This document shows positions 18,854 through 29,043 of a DNA stretch of 64,000 nucleotides, one piece after another. The DNA comes from Oscillatoriaceae cyanobacterium M7585_C2015_266 (GTDB lineage Bacteria > Cyanobacteriota > Cyanobacteriia > Cyanobacteriales > Oscillatoriaceae), in contig DVEG01000005.1 of assembly GCA_015295835.1 (NCBI GenBank), positions 1 through 64,000 of the forward strand, in the 5' to 3' direction. The position numbers were made by a program, and so were the translations under genes. Under the pieces are notes generated by a model. It did not search any database and was not told where the DNA came from. It saw nothing but the letters and a program-made list of their open reading frames with translations. The number at the start of each line of letters is the position of its first letter. Position 1 is the stretch's first letter.

Positions 18854-18900
18854 GATTTTAGATTTTAGAGGAGAAAATCTCAAGTCTAAAATCTAAAATC
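18854..18900 (-). terminator. Nested inverted repeat 3' of the sigma factor gene
   Basis: GATTTTAGATTTTAGA (18854-18869) and its exact complement (18885-18900) flank a 15-base loop that holds a second small hairpin (GAGA/TCTC, 18871-18881). It starts 10 bases after the sigma gene's stop codon. The arms are themselves repeats of TAAAATC. It could act as a terminator or RNA stabiliser; no T-run is evident, so termination is not certain. Confidence 0.6.
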
Positions 18901-18910
18901 TAATTTAAAT

Positions 18911-19867
18911 TTAGCTTGCAACATATTCACTAATGTCAGCTTTGCGCTTGCGCAGCTTGCTTAGGGCTTCTCGTTCGATTTGCCGCACCCGTTCGCGGCT
19001 AATGTTGAGGCGATCGCCTATCTTCGATAGAGTGAGAGCTTGTCCGTCTTCCAGACCGAAACGCATGGACAGGACTTGTCGCTGTTGTGGCGTCAGCTCT
19101 GCCATAATATTTTCCAGATCTGCTCGCAGAGAGGAGTTGATAGCAAAATCTTCCGGAGAAGGGCCAGTGTCTTCTAACAACTCTCCTAGTTCTGTATCTT
19201 GATTATCGCCGACGCGCAAATCTAGTGACAAGGGCTGGCGGGAGCGTTCTAAATATTCCCGAATTTGCTTGGGGGTTAATTCTAATGCTTCAGCTAGTTC
19301 GGCTACGGTTGCTGCTCGTCCCAAGTTTTGCGCTAATTGGCGCTGTGCTTTTTTAATTTTATTTAGTTTTTCGGTAATGTGTATAGGCAGACGAATCGTA
19401 CGCCCTTTTTCGGCGATCGCCCGCGTGATTGCTTGGCGAATCCACCAATAGGCATAAGTAGAAAACCGATATCCCTTCGTCGGGTCGAATTTTTCTACTC
19501 CTCGCTGCATTCCTATAGTGCCTTCTTGAATTAAATCTAATAAATCTACATTGCGTTTAATATATTTTTTAGCTACCGATACTACCAGGCGCAGGTTCGC
19601 CTCTACCATGCGACGTTTGGCTAGTTCCCCTTCAGCAATAGCGCGCTGCAATTCGTCAGTAGACATTCCCGCTTCCTTTGCCCACTCCGCCAAAGAGGGC
19701 TCGTAACCGAGTTTTTCAGCTAGTTTTTCTTTTAGTTCCTGCAAGGCAGTCAGCCGCTGCACTTGTTTGCCATAGATAATTTCTTGCTCGTGCGTCAGCA
19801 GGGGAACCCTACCAATTTCTCGCAGGTATGCCCGCACTATATCTGTAGAAGTCTGAGCAGTCTTCAT
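18911..19867 (-). CDS. Group 2 sigma-70 factor (SigB/SigD-like)
   Basis: A non-essential-type sigma factor of 318 residues. It opens with region 1.2 ([21 protein letters not shown]). Region 2 is the [22 protein letters not shown] stretch and the promoter-melting [16 protein letters not shown]; regions 3 and 4 follow, with an HTH at [20 protein letters not shown]. The absence of the long region 1.1 and of the large non-conserved insertion separates it from the primary factor SigA. Cyanobacterial group 2 factors respond to light, heat, nitrogen or carbon status; which one this is cannot be settled without a tree. No anti-sigma gene is adjacent. Confidence 0.9.
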   Translation of the reverse strand: MKTAQTSTDIVRAYLREIGRVPLLTHEQEIIYGKQVQRLTALQELKEKLAEKLGYEPSLAEWAKEAGMSTDELQRAIAEGELAKRRMVEANLRLVVSVAKKYIKRNVDLLDLIQEGTIGMQRGVEKFDPTKGYRFSTYAYWWIRQAITRAIAEKGRTIRLPIHITEKLNKIKKAQRQLAQNLGRAATVAELAEALELTPKQIREYLERSRQPLSLDLRVGDNQDTELGELLEDTGPSPEDFAINSSLRADLENIMAELTPQQRQVLSMRFGLEDGQALTLSKIGDRLNISRERVRQIEREALSKLRKRKADISEYVAS

Positions 19868-19948
19868 AACCTTTTTGTCCCAGATTAATAACGACGGATT
19901 GAAAAGGTGTGCGTGCTGAGAAATCCCTCAGCCGCCTGGGAAATGTCA

Positions 19949-20025
19949 AAGGCTGCCTGTCTAGCAAATAGCAGCCTTCTCAAACTAAGTAACCGCTCAA
20001 CTGAGTCGGTTTTGTATCGACTCAG
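19949..20025 (-). terminator. Two hairpins in tandem upstream of the sigma gene
   Basis: AAGGCTGC (19949-19956) / GCAGCCTT (19971-19978) and CTGAGTCG (20001-20008) / CGACTCAG (20018-20025) are two perfect 8-base stems. They lie just after the stop of the small reading frame at 20032-20166 and before the sigma gene. They could terminate the former or structure the leader of the latter. Neither has a long T-run. Confidence 0.5.
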
Positions 20026-20031
20026 CTGACA

Positions 20032-20166
20032 TTACGAGCGCTCTTCAACTCTTACGGGAATTGGAACGACGGCTCTTTCGGCTTTTTGCCGCTCTTGCGC
20101 TGCTAACTGCGCGTTTAAAGCGATCGCCACCGCTATTACCGCCAGTAAAATAATTGCCGTTACCAT
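20032..20166 (-). CDS. Possible small single-span membrane protein, 44 residues
   Basis: ATG at 20166, TAA at 20034-20032. The product begins MVTAIILLAVIAVAIALNAQ, a clean hydrophobic helix of about 17 residues, then a charged helix (AAQERQKAERA) and a VPIPVRVEERS tail. Single-span proteins of this size are common in thylakoid complexes, but I do not recognise this as a known Psa, Psb, Pet or Ndh subunit. There is no strong ribosome-binding site (TTAAGAAAATCGCA before the ATG). Hairpins follow the stop codon. It is the only plausible gene in the 570-base gap between the sigma factor and carB. Confidence 0.5.
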   Translation of the reverse strand: MVTAIILLAVIAVAIALNAQLAAQERQKAERAVVPIPVRVEERS

Positions 20167-20321
20167 TGCGATTTTCTTAAGTTTTCTGTTGATATGTAAA
20201 CTATTGTAACAGCTTTATAAGAATTGTCTAGTCCTCGGTAAAGAATTTTTGCGCGGGCCGATGTTACTTGCGATATAAACGACAATAAATGGTACTATGA
20301 AATCTTTTTTAAAAAAGCATC

Positions 20322-20360
20322 ACAGGCAAAAAAAGAGCGGCAACTTGAAAAAGTTGCCGC
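20322..20360 (-). terminator. Terminator of carB
   Basis: GCGGCAACTT (20337-20346), a 4-base loop and AAGTTGCCGC (20351-20360) form a perfect 10-base stem. Read leftward it is followed by TCTTTTTTTG. It lies 75 bases after the carB stop codon. Confidence 0.9.
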
Positions 20361-20435
20361 CAGATTTAGAAACGGGCTATGTTTTCCTTTCTTAACATTT
20401 GCCCTTGCAGAAAGGGGAGTCTGGAAGAGAAAATT

Positions 20436-23400
20436 TCAGCCGATATAATCCTGTAAAGCTTTCACTTCCAGGGGACCCTCCTTAAGGGAGCGGAGAGCGG
20501 CAGCAGTAGCCTTAGCACCAGCAATCGTTGTAATAATCGGCAGTTTATAATCCAAAGCGGTACGCCGAATTGTGCGGGCATCAGTTTGCGACTCTTCCCC
20601 CGTAGGGGTATTGACAATATATTGAATGCGCATATTTTTAATCCAGTCGACAACGTGCGGACGACCCTCGTGCATTTTAAAGACGAGTTCCACATCTTTG
20701 ATGCCGTTTTCCTGCAAGACACGACGAGTGCCTTGAGTGGCCACAATCTTGAAACCCAAATCAATCAATTCTCGGACAACGGGGACGACATCAGCTTTGT
20801 CGCGATCCGAGAGTGAAACAAAAACAGTCCCCTGCTGCGACAAGCGCACACCCGCTGCTAATTCAGCTTTGGCAAATGCTCGTCCGAAATCACGATCAAT
20901 ACCCATCACCTCTCCGGTAGAGCGCATTTCTGGTCCAAGCAGAGTATCAGCTCCAGGAAACTTATCAAAGGGCAACACAGCTTCCTTCACCGAAATGTGC
21001 TTAGGTATTTTTTCCTCAGTAAAACCGAGAGACTCTAAAGTTTCACCAGACATAATCCGAGATGCCAATTTGGCCAAGGGCACGCCGATCGCTTTAGAGA
21101 CAAATGGCACTGTCCGAGAAGCACGGGGGTTGGCTTCCAGAATGTATACCTGTTCATTTTGCACGGCATACTGGATATTGATCAGCCCCACGACATTCAG
21201 GGCTTTGGCAAGCTTTACCGTCCACTCGCGAATTGTCTTCAAGACAGATTCGGAAAGAGTGATGTAGGGGAGCGAACACGCCGAGTCGCCAGAGTGAACC
21301 CCGGCTTCTTCGATGTGTTCCATAATGCCGCCGATAACAACACGACCAGTTTGATCTGCGAGCGCGTCTACATCCACTTCGATCGCATGTTCTAAAAACT
21401 TATCAATCAAAATCGGATGCTCCGGCTCCACCTGCACCGCAAACATCATGTACCGTTCCAGCTCAGCGTCGGAATAGACGATTTCCATCGCCCGTCCCCC
21501 TAAAACATAGCTGGGACGCACTACCACCGGATAGCCAATCCGCCGTGCCACTAATAGTGCGTCTTCGTAATTGCGGGCAATACCGTTATCAGGCTGTTTA
21601 ATTTCTAACTGTCGCAATATTTTTTCAAACCGCTCCCGGTCTTCTGCAATATCAATTGAGTCTGGAGACGTTCCCCATATTTTAGTTTGCACACCCAAGA
21701 GCAAATCAGGATTTTCCAGGGCTTTTTGTAGAGGCACTGCCAATTTTAACGGCGTCTGACCTCCGAATTGAATAATTATACCTTCTGGGTTTTCCGCTTC
21801 GATGATATTGAGAACGTCTTCTTTGGTTAAAGGCTCAAAGTAAAGGCGATCGCTCGTATCATAGTCCGTAGAAACCGTTTCTGGATTGGAGTTTACCATG
21901 ATCGTCTCAAATCCTGCCGCCCTGAGAGCAAAAGAAGCGTGACAACAGCAGTAATCAAATTCGATCCCCTGACCTATGCGGTTTGGCCCTCCACCCAGAA
22001 TCATCACTTTGCGCTTATTAGAGGTGCGCACTTCCGATTCTTCTTCATAAGTCGAATAATAATAAGGTGTAAAAGCTTCAAACTCAGCAGCGCAGGTATC
22101 GACTAACTTGTAAACCGGCGTCACACCTAAACTCTTGCGGTAAGCACGGACTTCATCTTCTGTCGTTTTAGTAGCAAAGGCAATTTGGCGATCGCTGAAT
22201 CCCTGACGTTTTATCTCATAAAGCTGCTCTTTTGTCAAACTCTTAAGCGGCGTTCGCTTCAGAAACTTCTCAGTTTCCAGCAATTCCTGCATTTTATCCA
22301 GAAACCAAGGATCGATGCCGGTGATTTCATAAATTTCCTCAATCGTCATTCCCATCTGCATGGCGTGGCGGATAGTGAAAATCCGTTCTGGATTGGGAGT
22401 GCGCAAACCAGCGCGAATTTGTTCAAGACTAGGAAGAATTTCTTGGCGATCGCATCCCCAGCCAGCGCGCCCAGTTTCCAAACCACGCAGTGCCTTTTGC
22501 AGTGACTCCTGAAAAGTTCGCCCAATCGCCATCACTTCCCCGACAGATTTCATCTGCGTTGTCAGCACCGGCTTAGTGCCCGCAAACTTCTCAAACGCAA
22601 ACCGAGGCACCTTCGTCACTACATAGTCGATAGTAGGTTCAAAAGAAGCAGGAGTCTTCTTAGTAATATCATTGGGAATTTCATCCAGAGTGTAACCCAC
22701 CGATAATTTAGCGGCAAACTTGGCAATTGGAAAACCCGTCGCTTTCGACGCCAACGCCGATGAACGGGAAACCCGGGGGTTCATTTCAATTACTATCACG
22801 TCGCCGTTGACTGGATTGACGGCAAATTGTATATTTGAACCCCCAGTTTCTACTCCTATCTCTCGGATAATTTTTATCGCAGCATCCCGCAATCGCTGGT
22901 ATTCTTTATCAGTCAGAGTTTGGGCAGGCGCGACAGTTATCGAATCACCTGTGTGAACCCCCATCGGATCGACGTTCTCAATCGAACAGATAATCACGAC
23001 ATTATCTGCTATATCTCGCATCACTTCTAGCTCGAATTCTTTCCAGCCAATTAGAGACTGCTCGATTAGGATTTGCGAGACAGGAGAAGCGTCAAGCCCG
23101 GCTTTCGCCATGTCTTCAAATTCTTCTTGGTTGTAGGCAATACCGCCACCAGTGCCTCCTAGGGTAAAGGCAGGGCGAATAATCAAGGGGTAGGTGCCGA
23201 TTTGCTGGGCTACTGTTTTGGCTTCCTCAAGAGTATGGGCAATTCCCGATGGACAGCACTTGAGGCCAATCTTTTGCATCGCTTGCTTGAATAAAAGGCG
23301 ATCTTCGGCTTTTTGGATCGCCTCTAATTTCGCACCAATCAGCTCTACACCGTATTTGTCTAGTACGCCGTTTTTGGATAAGGCTACTGCCAGATTTAAG

Positions 23401-23684
23401 CCGGTTTGCCCACCCATTGTCGGCAACAAAGCATCTGGGCGCTCTTTTGCAATGATTTTTTCTACTATTTCTGGTATCAGTGGCTCGATGTACGTGCGAG
23501 CGGCAGTTTCTGGATCAGTCATTATTGTTGCTGGGTTAGAGTTTACCAGCACGACTTCGTAACCTTCTTCCCGTAGGGCTTTACACGCTTGTGTTCCTGA
23601 ATAATCAAACTCACACGCCTGACCTATAACAATTGGTCCTGAGCCAATCAGCAGAATTTTATGGATATCGTTGCGACGTGGCAT
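20436..23684 (-). CDS. carB: Carbamoyl-phosphate synthase large subunit
   Basis: Makes carbamoyl phosphate for arginine and pyrimidine synthesis from bicarbonate, two ATP and ammonia delivered by CarA. Two homologous ATP-grasp halves are evident: the N-terminal half begins [24 protein letters not shown], and the second repeats the pattern with [19 protein letters not shown] near residue 560. [13 protein letters not shown] and [14 protein letters not shown] are the paired nucleotide-binding loops. The last 140 or so residues form the MGS-like allosteric domain ([19 protein letters not shown]). Length is normal at 1082 residues. carA is not nearby, which is usual in cyanobacteria. Confidence 0.97.
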   Translation of the reverse strand: MPRRNDIHKILLIGSGPIVIGQACEFDYSGTQACKALREEGYEVVLVNSNPATIMTDPETAARTYIEPLIPEIVEKIIAKERPDALLPTMGGQTGLNLAVALSKNGVLDKYGVELIGAKLEAIQKAEDRLLFKQAMQKIGLKCCPSGIAHTLEEAKTVAQQIGTYPLIIRPAFTLGGTGGGIAYNQEEFEDMAKAGLDASPVSQILIEQSLIGWKEFELEVMRDIADNVVIICSIENVDPMGVHTGDSITVAPAQTLTDKEYQRLRDAAIKIIREIGVETGGSNIQFAVNPVNGDVIVIEMNPRVSRSSALASKATGFPIAKFAAKLSVGYTLDEIPNDITKKTPASFEPTIDYVVTKVPRFAFEKFAGTKPVLTTQMKSVGEVMAIGRTFQESLQKALRGLETGRAGWGCDRQEILPSLEQIRAGLRTPNPERIFTIRHAMQMGMTIEEIYEITGIDPWFLDKMQELLETEKFLKRTPLKSLTKEQLYEIKRQGFSDRQIAFATKTTEDEVRAYRKSLGVTPVYKLVDTCAAEFEAFTPYYYSTYEEESEVRTSNKRKVMILGGGPNRIGQGIEFDYCCCHASFALRAAGFETIMVNSNPETVSTDYDTSDRLYFEPLTKEDVLNIIEAENPEGIIIQFGGQTPLKLAVPLQKALENPDLLLGVQTKIWGTSPDSIDIAEDRERFEKILRQLEIKQPDNGIARNYEDALLVARRIGYPVVVRPSYVLGGRAMEIVYSDAELERYMMFAVQVEPEHPILIDKFLEHAIEVDVDALADQTGRVVIGGIMEHIEEAGVHSGDSACSLPYITLSESVLKTIREWTVKLAKALNVVGLINIQYAVQNEQVYILEANPRASRTVPFVSKAIGVPLAKLASRIMSGETLESLGFTEEKIPKHISVKEAVLPFDKFPGADTLLGPEMRSTGEVMGIDRDFGRAFAKAELAAGVRLSQQGTVFVSLSDRDKADVVPVVRELIDLGFKIVATQGTRRVLQENGIKDVELVFKMHEGRPHVVDWIKNMRIQYIVNTPTGEESQTDARTIRRTALDYKLPIITTIAGAKATAAALRSLKEGPLEVKALQDYIG

Positions 23685-24065
23685 AGCGATTTCGAATTTT
23701 TGACTTTTTCTTTTGCTTCGGGTTAATCCCTGAATCCAAACTATTTTAGAGGTTTACTCCGGATTTTTGTTAATTGCTTTAGCTTAGTTTCACAAAATTT
23801 GATGACATTATGCTTTATTGCGATCGCTGCCTGCTTCTTTCCTACTTTCTGTTAATTCTTAAACAAATTTATCTTTTATTTATATTTATATATAAAAAAA
23901 ACGTTAATTATTTTTACTCAAAATAGTGTATTTGTCAAGAGGTTAAATGTCGGCACCGCTCACAGGCTATATTTCTTTACATTTTTTCAAAAAAAATGAA
24001 TTGTCAACGTGGTAAAATAAGTTAAAATATTATTTTTTCAAATGCTAAAAAAGCAAAAATTAGAT
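23685..24065. other. AT-rich divergent region upstream of carB
   Basis: No gene is visible. The first 100 bases probably hold the carB promoter. Beyond that there are long A/T runs (for example at 23876-23908 and 23985-24000) and one HIP1 site (23820-23827). No promoter element can be assigned with confidence. Confidence 0.4.
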
Positions 24066-24581
24066 ATGAATTATGCGAGCGCGCCTCCAGAATTACCCAC
24101 TTCACTGCCAAATCATACTACCCAGCCAATATTACAGAAAATCAATCCTGACGGGCAATAGCATAGATCAAGATTCTGGCATTGGCGCATAACTGAGCCA
24201 CCAGAAAAAGGCGCAGAAGCACCCGATTGATTTTATCCGGCGTTCTTATGTATTATGGCAAAAACATATTGCCCCGTTGATTGTCTTAGAATTTGTTTCG
24301 GGAAATGAAACAAAACAACGCGCAAGCACACCCCTATCTGCCATGCAGACATAGCTCAGAAGTGCGGCAAATTCTGGATTAACGAACAAGTGATGCCCAT
24401 TCCTTTCTACGGCATTTATGAACTAAAAAAAGCCAGTTTATTACCATGCCTTGGCTCCAGTTGTGGGATGCACAAGGCAATCTCTTATTAACAGGTTACG
24501 AACGAGCAGAAAAAAACGCGCCAGAGCAGAACCTTTGGCAAAGCAATTGCGAGCTTTCTGGGAATTGAGCCAGAAACCTGA
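24066..24581 (+). pseudogene. Decayed Uma2-family (DUF820) gene
   Basis: Pieces of a Uma2 endonuclease-like protein appear in order but in different frames: APDxFYP near 24220, RSYVLWQKHIAPLIVLEFVSGNE (24244-24310), KFWINEQVMPIPFYGIYELKKASL (24370-24440), LPWLQLWDAQGNLLLTGYERAE (24448-24515), and the C-terminal LGIEPET followed by TGA at 24579-24581. At least three frame changes and stops interrupt it. The stretch normally lying between the KKAS and PWL motifs, about 40 residues, is missing. Uma2 genes are abundant and often decayed in filamentous cyanobacteria. The 5' limit is uncertain. Confidence 0.75.
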
Positions 24582-24687
24582 TAAAAGACGGCAATACCTC
24601 TATTAAAAGGTGCGATCGCCGAACCTAAGTGATCGTCCTTACTGTCTAAACTTTAATTAGAAAAATTTTATACCTTGTCTATCAGCT

Positions 24688-27306
24688 ATGCAACCTACCA
24701 ACCCAAACCAATTTACAGAAAAAGCCTGGGAAGCAATAGTTCGTACCCCAGATATTGCTAAACAAGCTCAACAGCAACAACTGGAGAGCGAACACCTACT
24801 CAAATCCCTATTAGAACAAGACGGACTTGCTACGAGTATTTTTAACAAACTCGGCATTGACGTACAACGCCTGCGCGATCGCACCGAAGCTTTCATTAGC
24901 CGTCAACCCAAAGTTATCGGCAGTGGCTCTGTCTACCTTGGGCGCAGTCTCGATGCACTACTTGATCGCGCCGAAGAATATCGTAAACAATATGGAGATG
25001 AATTTATCTCAATAGAACATCTAATACTAGCATATACCAAAGATGATCGCTTTGGTAAAGCTTTATTTCAAGAATTCAGAATAGATGAAAGGAACCTGAA
25101 AGCCGCCATTGATCAAATCCGGGGGAGTCAAAAAGTGACCGATCAAAATCCTGAAGGCAAATATCAAGCCCTAGAAAAATATGGCCGCGATCTGACTGAA
25201 TGCGCCCGTCAAGGTAAACTAGATCCGGTGATTGGGCGGGATGACGAAATTCGCCGCACTATTCAGATTCTTTCTCGCCGCACAAAAAATAACCCAGTAT
25301 TAATTGGAGAACCAGGAGTTGGCAAAACCGCGATCGCAGAAGGATTAGCCCAGCGCATAGTAAGCGGCGATGTACCTCAATCTCTCAAAGATCGTAAATT
25401 AATTGCCCTAGATATGGGGGCTCTCATTGCCGGTGCCAAATATCGCGGCGAATTTGAAGAACGCCTAAAAGCCGTGCTCAAAGAAGTAACGGAATCCCGC
25501 GGTCAAATTATACTATTTATTGACGAAATTCACACCGTTGTTGGTGCAGGCGCTACTCAAGGGGCAATGGATGCAGGTAATCTGCTCAAACCCATGCTTG
25601 CCAGGGGAGAATTGCGCTGCATTGGCGCCACGACTTTAGACGAATATCGTAAATATATCGAAAAAGATGCGGCATTGGAACGCCGTTTCCAACAAGTTTA
25701 TGTCGATCAGCCCAGCGTGGAAGATACTATATCTATTTTGCGGGGTTTAAAAGAGCGCTACGAAGTACACCACGGGGTAAAAATTTCCGACAGTGCTTTA
25801 GTGGCGGCGGCAACCTTATCAGCACGCTATATCAGCGATCGCTTTCTTCCTGACAAAGCGATCGACCTTGTAGATGAAGCTGCCGCTCGTCTTAAAATGG
25901 AGATTACCTCCAAACCCGAAGAACTGGATGAAATTGATCGTAAAATTCTCCAGTTAGAAATGGAGAAATTATCCCTGCAGAAAGAAAGTGATCCAGCCTC
26001 ACTAGAAAGATTAGAACGCTTAGAAAAAGACCTGGCAAATCTTAAAGAAGAGCAGCGAGCCCTCAATGCTCAGTGGCAGGCAGAAAAAGATATAATTACC
26101 AAAATTCAGACAATTAAAGAAGAAATTGATCGCGTAAACTTAGAGATTCAACAAGCAGAACGCGATTACGATCTTAACCGGGCAGCGGAACTGAAATACG
26201 GCAAATTAACTGATTTACACCGAAAATTAGAAGCAGCAGAAGCTCAACTAGCACAAACTCAAAAGAGTGGCAAATCCCTGCTGCGGGAAGAAGTTACTGA
26301 AGCAGATATTGCTGAAATTATCTCCAAGTGGACGGGAATTCCAATCAGCAAACTCGTCGAATCGGAGATGCAAAAACTGCTAAAATTAGAAGAAGAACTG
26401 CACCGCCGCGTCATCGGACAAAATGAAGCAGTAACGGCAGTAGCAAATGCCATTCAGCGATCACGTGCTGGCTTAGCCGATCCCAATCGACCAATTGCCA
26501 GTTTTATTTTCCTAGGTCCTACAGGCGTTGGTAAAACCGAACTCGCCAAAACTCTCGCCGCCTATTTATTCGACACCGAGGAAGCATTGGTGCGTATCGA
26601 TATGTCAGAATATATGGAGAAACACGCCGTTTCTCGTCTAATTGGAGCACCTCCGGGATATGTCGGATATGAAGAAGGCGGGCAATTAACTGAATCCATC
26701 CGTCGTCGCCCCTACGCAGTAGTGCTATTTGATGAAATTGAAAAAGCTCACCCAGATGTTTTCAATATATTCCTGCAAATTCTTGATGACGGGCGCGTAA
26801 CCGATGCTCAAGGTCATACAGTAGATTTCAAGAATACTATCATTATTATGACCAGCAATATCGGTTCGCAGTACATTTTTGAACTCGGCGGCAATGAAGA
26901 ACTATATGAAGAAATGCGCTCTCGTGTCATGGAAGCAATGCGGGCTAGCTTCCGTCCAGAATTTCTCAACCGGGTTGATGAGATAATTATTTTCCACAGC
27001 CTCAAGCGCGAAGAACTACGGCAGATTGTTAACTTACAGATTAGTCGCCTAGAAAAACGACTGAACGAGCGCAAGATTTCGCTAAAACTTTCTGATGCAG
27101 CCCTTGACTTTTTAGCAGAAGTCGGCTATGATCCAGTATACGGTGCCCGTCCGCTAAAACGCGCCATTCAGCGGGAATTAGAAACCCAAATTGCTAAAGC
27201 TATTTTGCGTGGAGAATTCACCGAAGGCGACACCATATTTGTCGATGTAGAGAATGAGCGTCTTGTTTTTAAGCGCTTATCAGCGGAATTAATAACAGCT
27301 CGTTAA
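24688..27306 (+). CDS. clpB: Chaperone ClpB (Hsp100 disaggregase)
   Basis: A hexameric AAA+ disaggregase that works with DnaK to rescue aggregated proteins. The N-terminal Clp domain occupies about 1-150. The first AAA module has Walker A GEPGVGKT at 207-214, and the second has GPTGVGKT at 610-617 followed by [31 protein letters not shown]. The middle coiled-coil domain (about 410-530), which distinguishes ClpB from ClpC and ClpA, is present. At 872 residues it is full length. Cyanobacteria usually carry ClpB1 (heat-induced) and ClpB2; the paralogue type is not resolved here. No CIRCE operator is visible upstream. A terminator follows. Confidence 0.95.
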   Translation: MQPTNPNQFTEKAWEAIVRTPDIAKQAQQQQLESEHLLKSLLEQDGLATSIFNKLGIDVQRLRDRTEAFISRQPKVIGSGSVYLGRSLDALLDRAEEYRKQYGDEFISIEHLILAYTKDDRFGKALFQEFRIDERNLKAAIDQIRGSQKVTDQNPEGKYQALEKYGRDLTECARQGKLDPVIGRDDEIRRTIQILSRRTKNNPVLIGEPGVGKTAIAEGLAQRIVSGDVPQSLKDRKLIALDMGALIAGAKYRGEFEERLKAVLKEVTESRGQIILFIDEIHTVVGAGATQGAMDAGNLLKPMLARGELRCIGATTLDEYRKYIEKDAALERRFQQVYVDQPSVEDTISILRGLKERYEVHHGVKISDSALVAAATLSARYISDRFLPDKAIDLVDEAAARLKMEITSKPEELDEIDRKILQLEMEKLSLQKESDPASLERLERLEKDLANLKEEQRALNAQWQAEKDIITKIQTIKEEIDRVNLEIQQAERDYDLNRAAELKYGKLTDLHRKLEAAEAQLAQTQKSGKSLLREEVTEADIAEIISKWTGIPISKLVESEMQKLLKLEEELHRRVIGQNEAVTAVANAIQRSRAGLADPNRPIASFIFLGPTGVGKTELAKTLAAYLFDTEEALVRIDMSEYMEKHAVSRLIGAPPGYVGYEEGGQLTESIRRRPYAVVLFDEIEKAHPDVFNIFLQILDDGRVTDAQGHTVDFKNTIIIMTSNIGSQYIFELGGNEELYEEMRSRVMEAMRASFRPEFLNRVDEIIIFHSLKREELRQIVNLQISRLEKRLNERKISLKLSDAALDFLAEVGYDPVYGARPLKRAIQRELETQIAKAILRGEFTEGDTIFVDVENERLVFKRLSAELITAR

Positions 27307-27316
27307 TCAAGAAAAG

Positions 27317-27343
27317 AAAAACCCGGTTTTTGCCGGGTTTTTT
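27317..27343. terminator. Bidirectional terminator between clpB and the SRPBCC gene
   Basis: AAAAACCCGG / CCGGGTTTTT with a short loop (stem core 27321-27326 and 27333-27338) has A before and T after, so it can serve both converging genes. It lies about 11 bases after the clpB stop. Confidence 0.88.
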
Positions 27344-27358
27344 GTTTACATAAAAAAT

Positions 27359-27916
27359 TTATCCCCAACAAATAACTTGCCGCATTTGCCGCATATTTGC
27401 AGGCAATTCTAGATTGATTGCTTGTTCAATAAAAATAGGCGGCACTGGAATAGTAGGAGTAGCTTTAACTGAATAAGTAAGCAAAGTACCAGAATTGCAA
27501 TCGTGCAGTTTCAAATCAGCTGCAAAATCAAGAAAACTCCCCTTTTCCAAGCGAAACAGAATTTGATGATGAACAAATTCAAAAACTCTCAGATAAACCT
27601 CAACCTGTATTGTCAAAAATAAAAAAGCTTTTTTAGCAGCTTGGTAAAGACGTTTACTACCATGAGTAAAACCTAAAATCTGAGAATGAGTGAGAGCGGG
27701 GAAGTAATTTACCCAGCGGGGATAATCAGTCAATAGTTCAAAAACACGCGCTCGCTGCAATGGCAAATACATTGTAGCAGTTACCGCGCCACCCCAGGCT
27801 GTATGAGATTGAGTCTTGAGCAAAATTTCCCCCTGCAGAAGTGCAGTTTTTTCAGCCTGATTCCAGTTTAAATCCGCATCTGCATCGCTTTCGTCTGATC
27901 TAATCGGTACAGTCAT
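27359..27916 (-). CDS. SRPBCC (START/Coq10-like) cyclase or lipid-binding protein
   Basis: The product has a START-like fold, inferred from TATMYLPLQRARVFELLTDYPRWVNYFPALTHSQIL near residue 50 and the C-terminal helix with IFIEQAINLELPANMRQM. Such proteins bind hydrophobic ligands in a central cavity; the substrate is not evident. I chose the ATG at 27916 (MTVPIRSDES); the frame runs a further 26 codons upstream to a TTG but without family similarity. It converges with clpB and shares the terminator. Confidence 0.75.
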   Translation of the reverse strand: MTVPIRSDESDADADLNWNQAEKTALLQGEILLKTQSHTAWGGAVTATMYLPLQRARVFELLTDYPRWVNYFPALTHSQILGFTHGSKRLYQAAKKAFLFLTIQVEVYLRVFEFVHHQILFRLEKGSFLDFAADLKLHDCNSGTLLTYSVKATPTIPVPPIFIEQAINLELPANMRQMRQVICWG

Positions 27917-28081
27917 ATTTGTGTCCGATGAGTTAATACTTAGTAGAGTATAAAATAATTGAATTTTAGAAACAAAAAAAACCAGGGTAACCAACTAAAA
28001 TAGATTTGTCAGGAATTCCCTAAATATTTCCGGACAGTTACAATCGGTAAATAATAAGCGCTCGCACAAGGAGTCAAATCC

Positions 28082-28282
28082 ATGAGCCGCTCTTCCAACT
28101 CAGAAACCCTAATCCTTTCATACCTATTTGGTATCACCTTGGGGTTGACAATCGTTGTTTGGATGCTTAGAGGTTTCGGCGTTCTCACCTTCCTTCCCGG
28201 AGGGGTAATATGGGTATTGATTTTTCTTTCCATCGTCACCGGCATCCTCAGTCGTGCCTTCAACTCTAGGAGACGATACTGA
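28082..28282 (+). CDS. Small two-helix membrane protein, 66 residues
   Basis: A good ribosome-binding site (AAGGAG, 28068-28073) lies 8 bases before the ATG. The protein has two hydrophobic segments, at about 9-28 (LILSYLFGITLGLTIVVWML) and 39-57, and a basic C-terminus (SRRRY), so it is probably a hairpin in the membrane with both ends in the cytoplasm. I do not recognise the family. It is an isolated gene, divergent from the SRPBCC gene. Confidence 0.65.
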   Translation: MSRSSNSETLILSYLFGITLGLTIVVWMLRGFGVLTFLPGGVIWVLIFLSIVTGILSRAFNSRRRY

Positions 28283-28467
28283 GCCTGCTTATGTTCATCA
28301 GTTACCGAAGCAAAGCGCGATTCCGCCTTTCAGTAGTGGCCTCCATCAAAGGTGCAATAACCCAGCCTTATAAGTACAATTATAGATTATGGTTGTTAAA
28401 GTAGGCAACATACAACTGGAATTTAAAATCTAGTGTAAGGAGCAAAACACTATAACCTAAAATTGAT

Positions 28468-29043
28468 ATGACTTACGAAATAACGCAATGGTTAGAAGAA
28501 ATCAAATCACTACAACAACAATTAGCGCAAGCGCAAAGCGAGCGAGAAGCTGCGCAAGCATCTGCTGAACACTGGAGAGAACTTTATAATACAGAAGCAC
28601 AGCAGCGTCGCACCGAAGCAAAGCAAGCAGAGCAAATTATTGCCAACCTCAAACAAGAAATTCAACAGCTCAAAGAAAAACACACCTTCTTAAAAACAGA
28701 CAATAACAGCGAAAGTATTTCCATAGAAAAAGAATTAGAAAAAATACCAGTTAACGAACTGAAAATCAAACTAGCCGAAGTCATGCAGCAACGCGATCGC
28801 CTTTTGAGCGAAAACGAACGCCTTGCAGAAGCCCTCAAAGCCGAACAAGCTGCCCATATAAAAACACGACAGAATTTAACAACAGCTCTAGGAGACACGA
28901 TCGAGCTGTTAAAGGCAACCCGTGCTGCCATCCTCAAATCGGAAAGCAGCCCCGGTAGTAGCCCAACCCAGAGTACCGCCGCGCCCCTTAAAAACCCATC
29001 ACTGCAGCTACCGCCGATAAATCCGGATCAATCCCCCGCTTAA
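28468..29043 (+). CDS. Coiled-coil protein of unknown function
   Basis: A 191-residue protein dominated by coiled coil. Residues 10-75 and 95-150 are rich in Q, E, A, K and L with heptad spacing, including [21 protein letters not shown] breakpoint with a serine-rich and acidic stretch lies at about 78-92. The C-terminal 35 residues are low complexity (S, P, T) and probably disordered. The last 56 bases overlap the 3' end of thrC on the other strand. No catalytic motif is seen. Confidence 0.7.
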   Translation: MTYEITQWLEEIKSLQQQLAQAQSEREAAQASAEHWRELYNTEAQQRRTEAKQAEQIIANLKQEIQQLKEKHTFLKTDNNSESISIEKELEKIPVNELKIKLAEVMQQRDRLLSENERLAEALKAEQAAHIKTRQNLTTALGDTIELLKATRAAILKSESSPGSSPTQSTAAPLKNPSLQLPPINPDQSPA

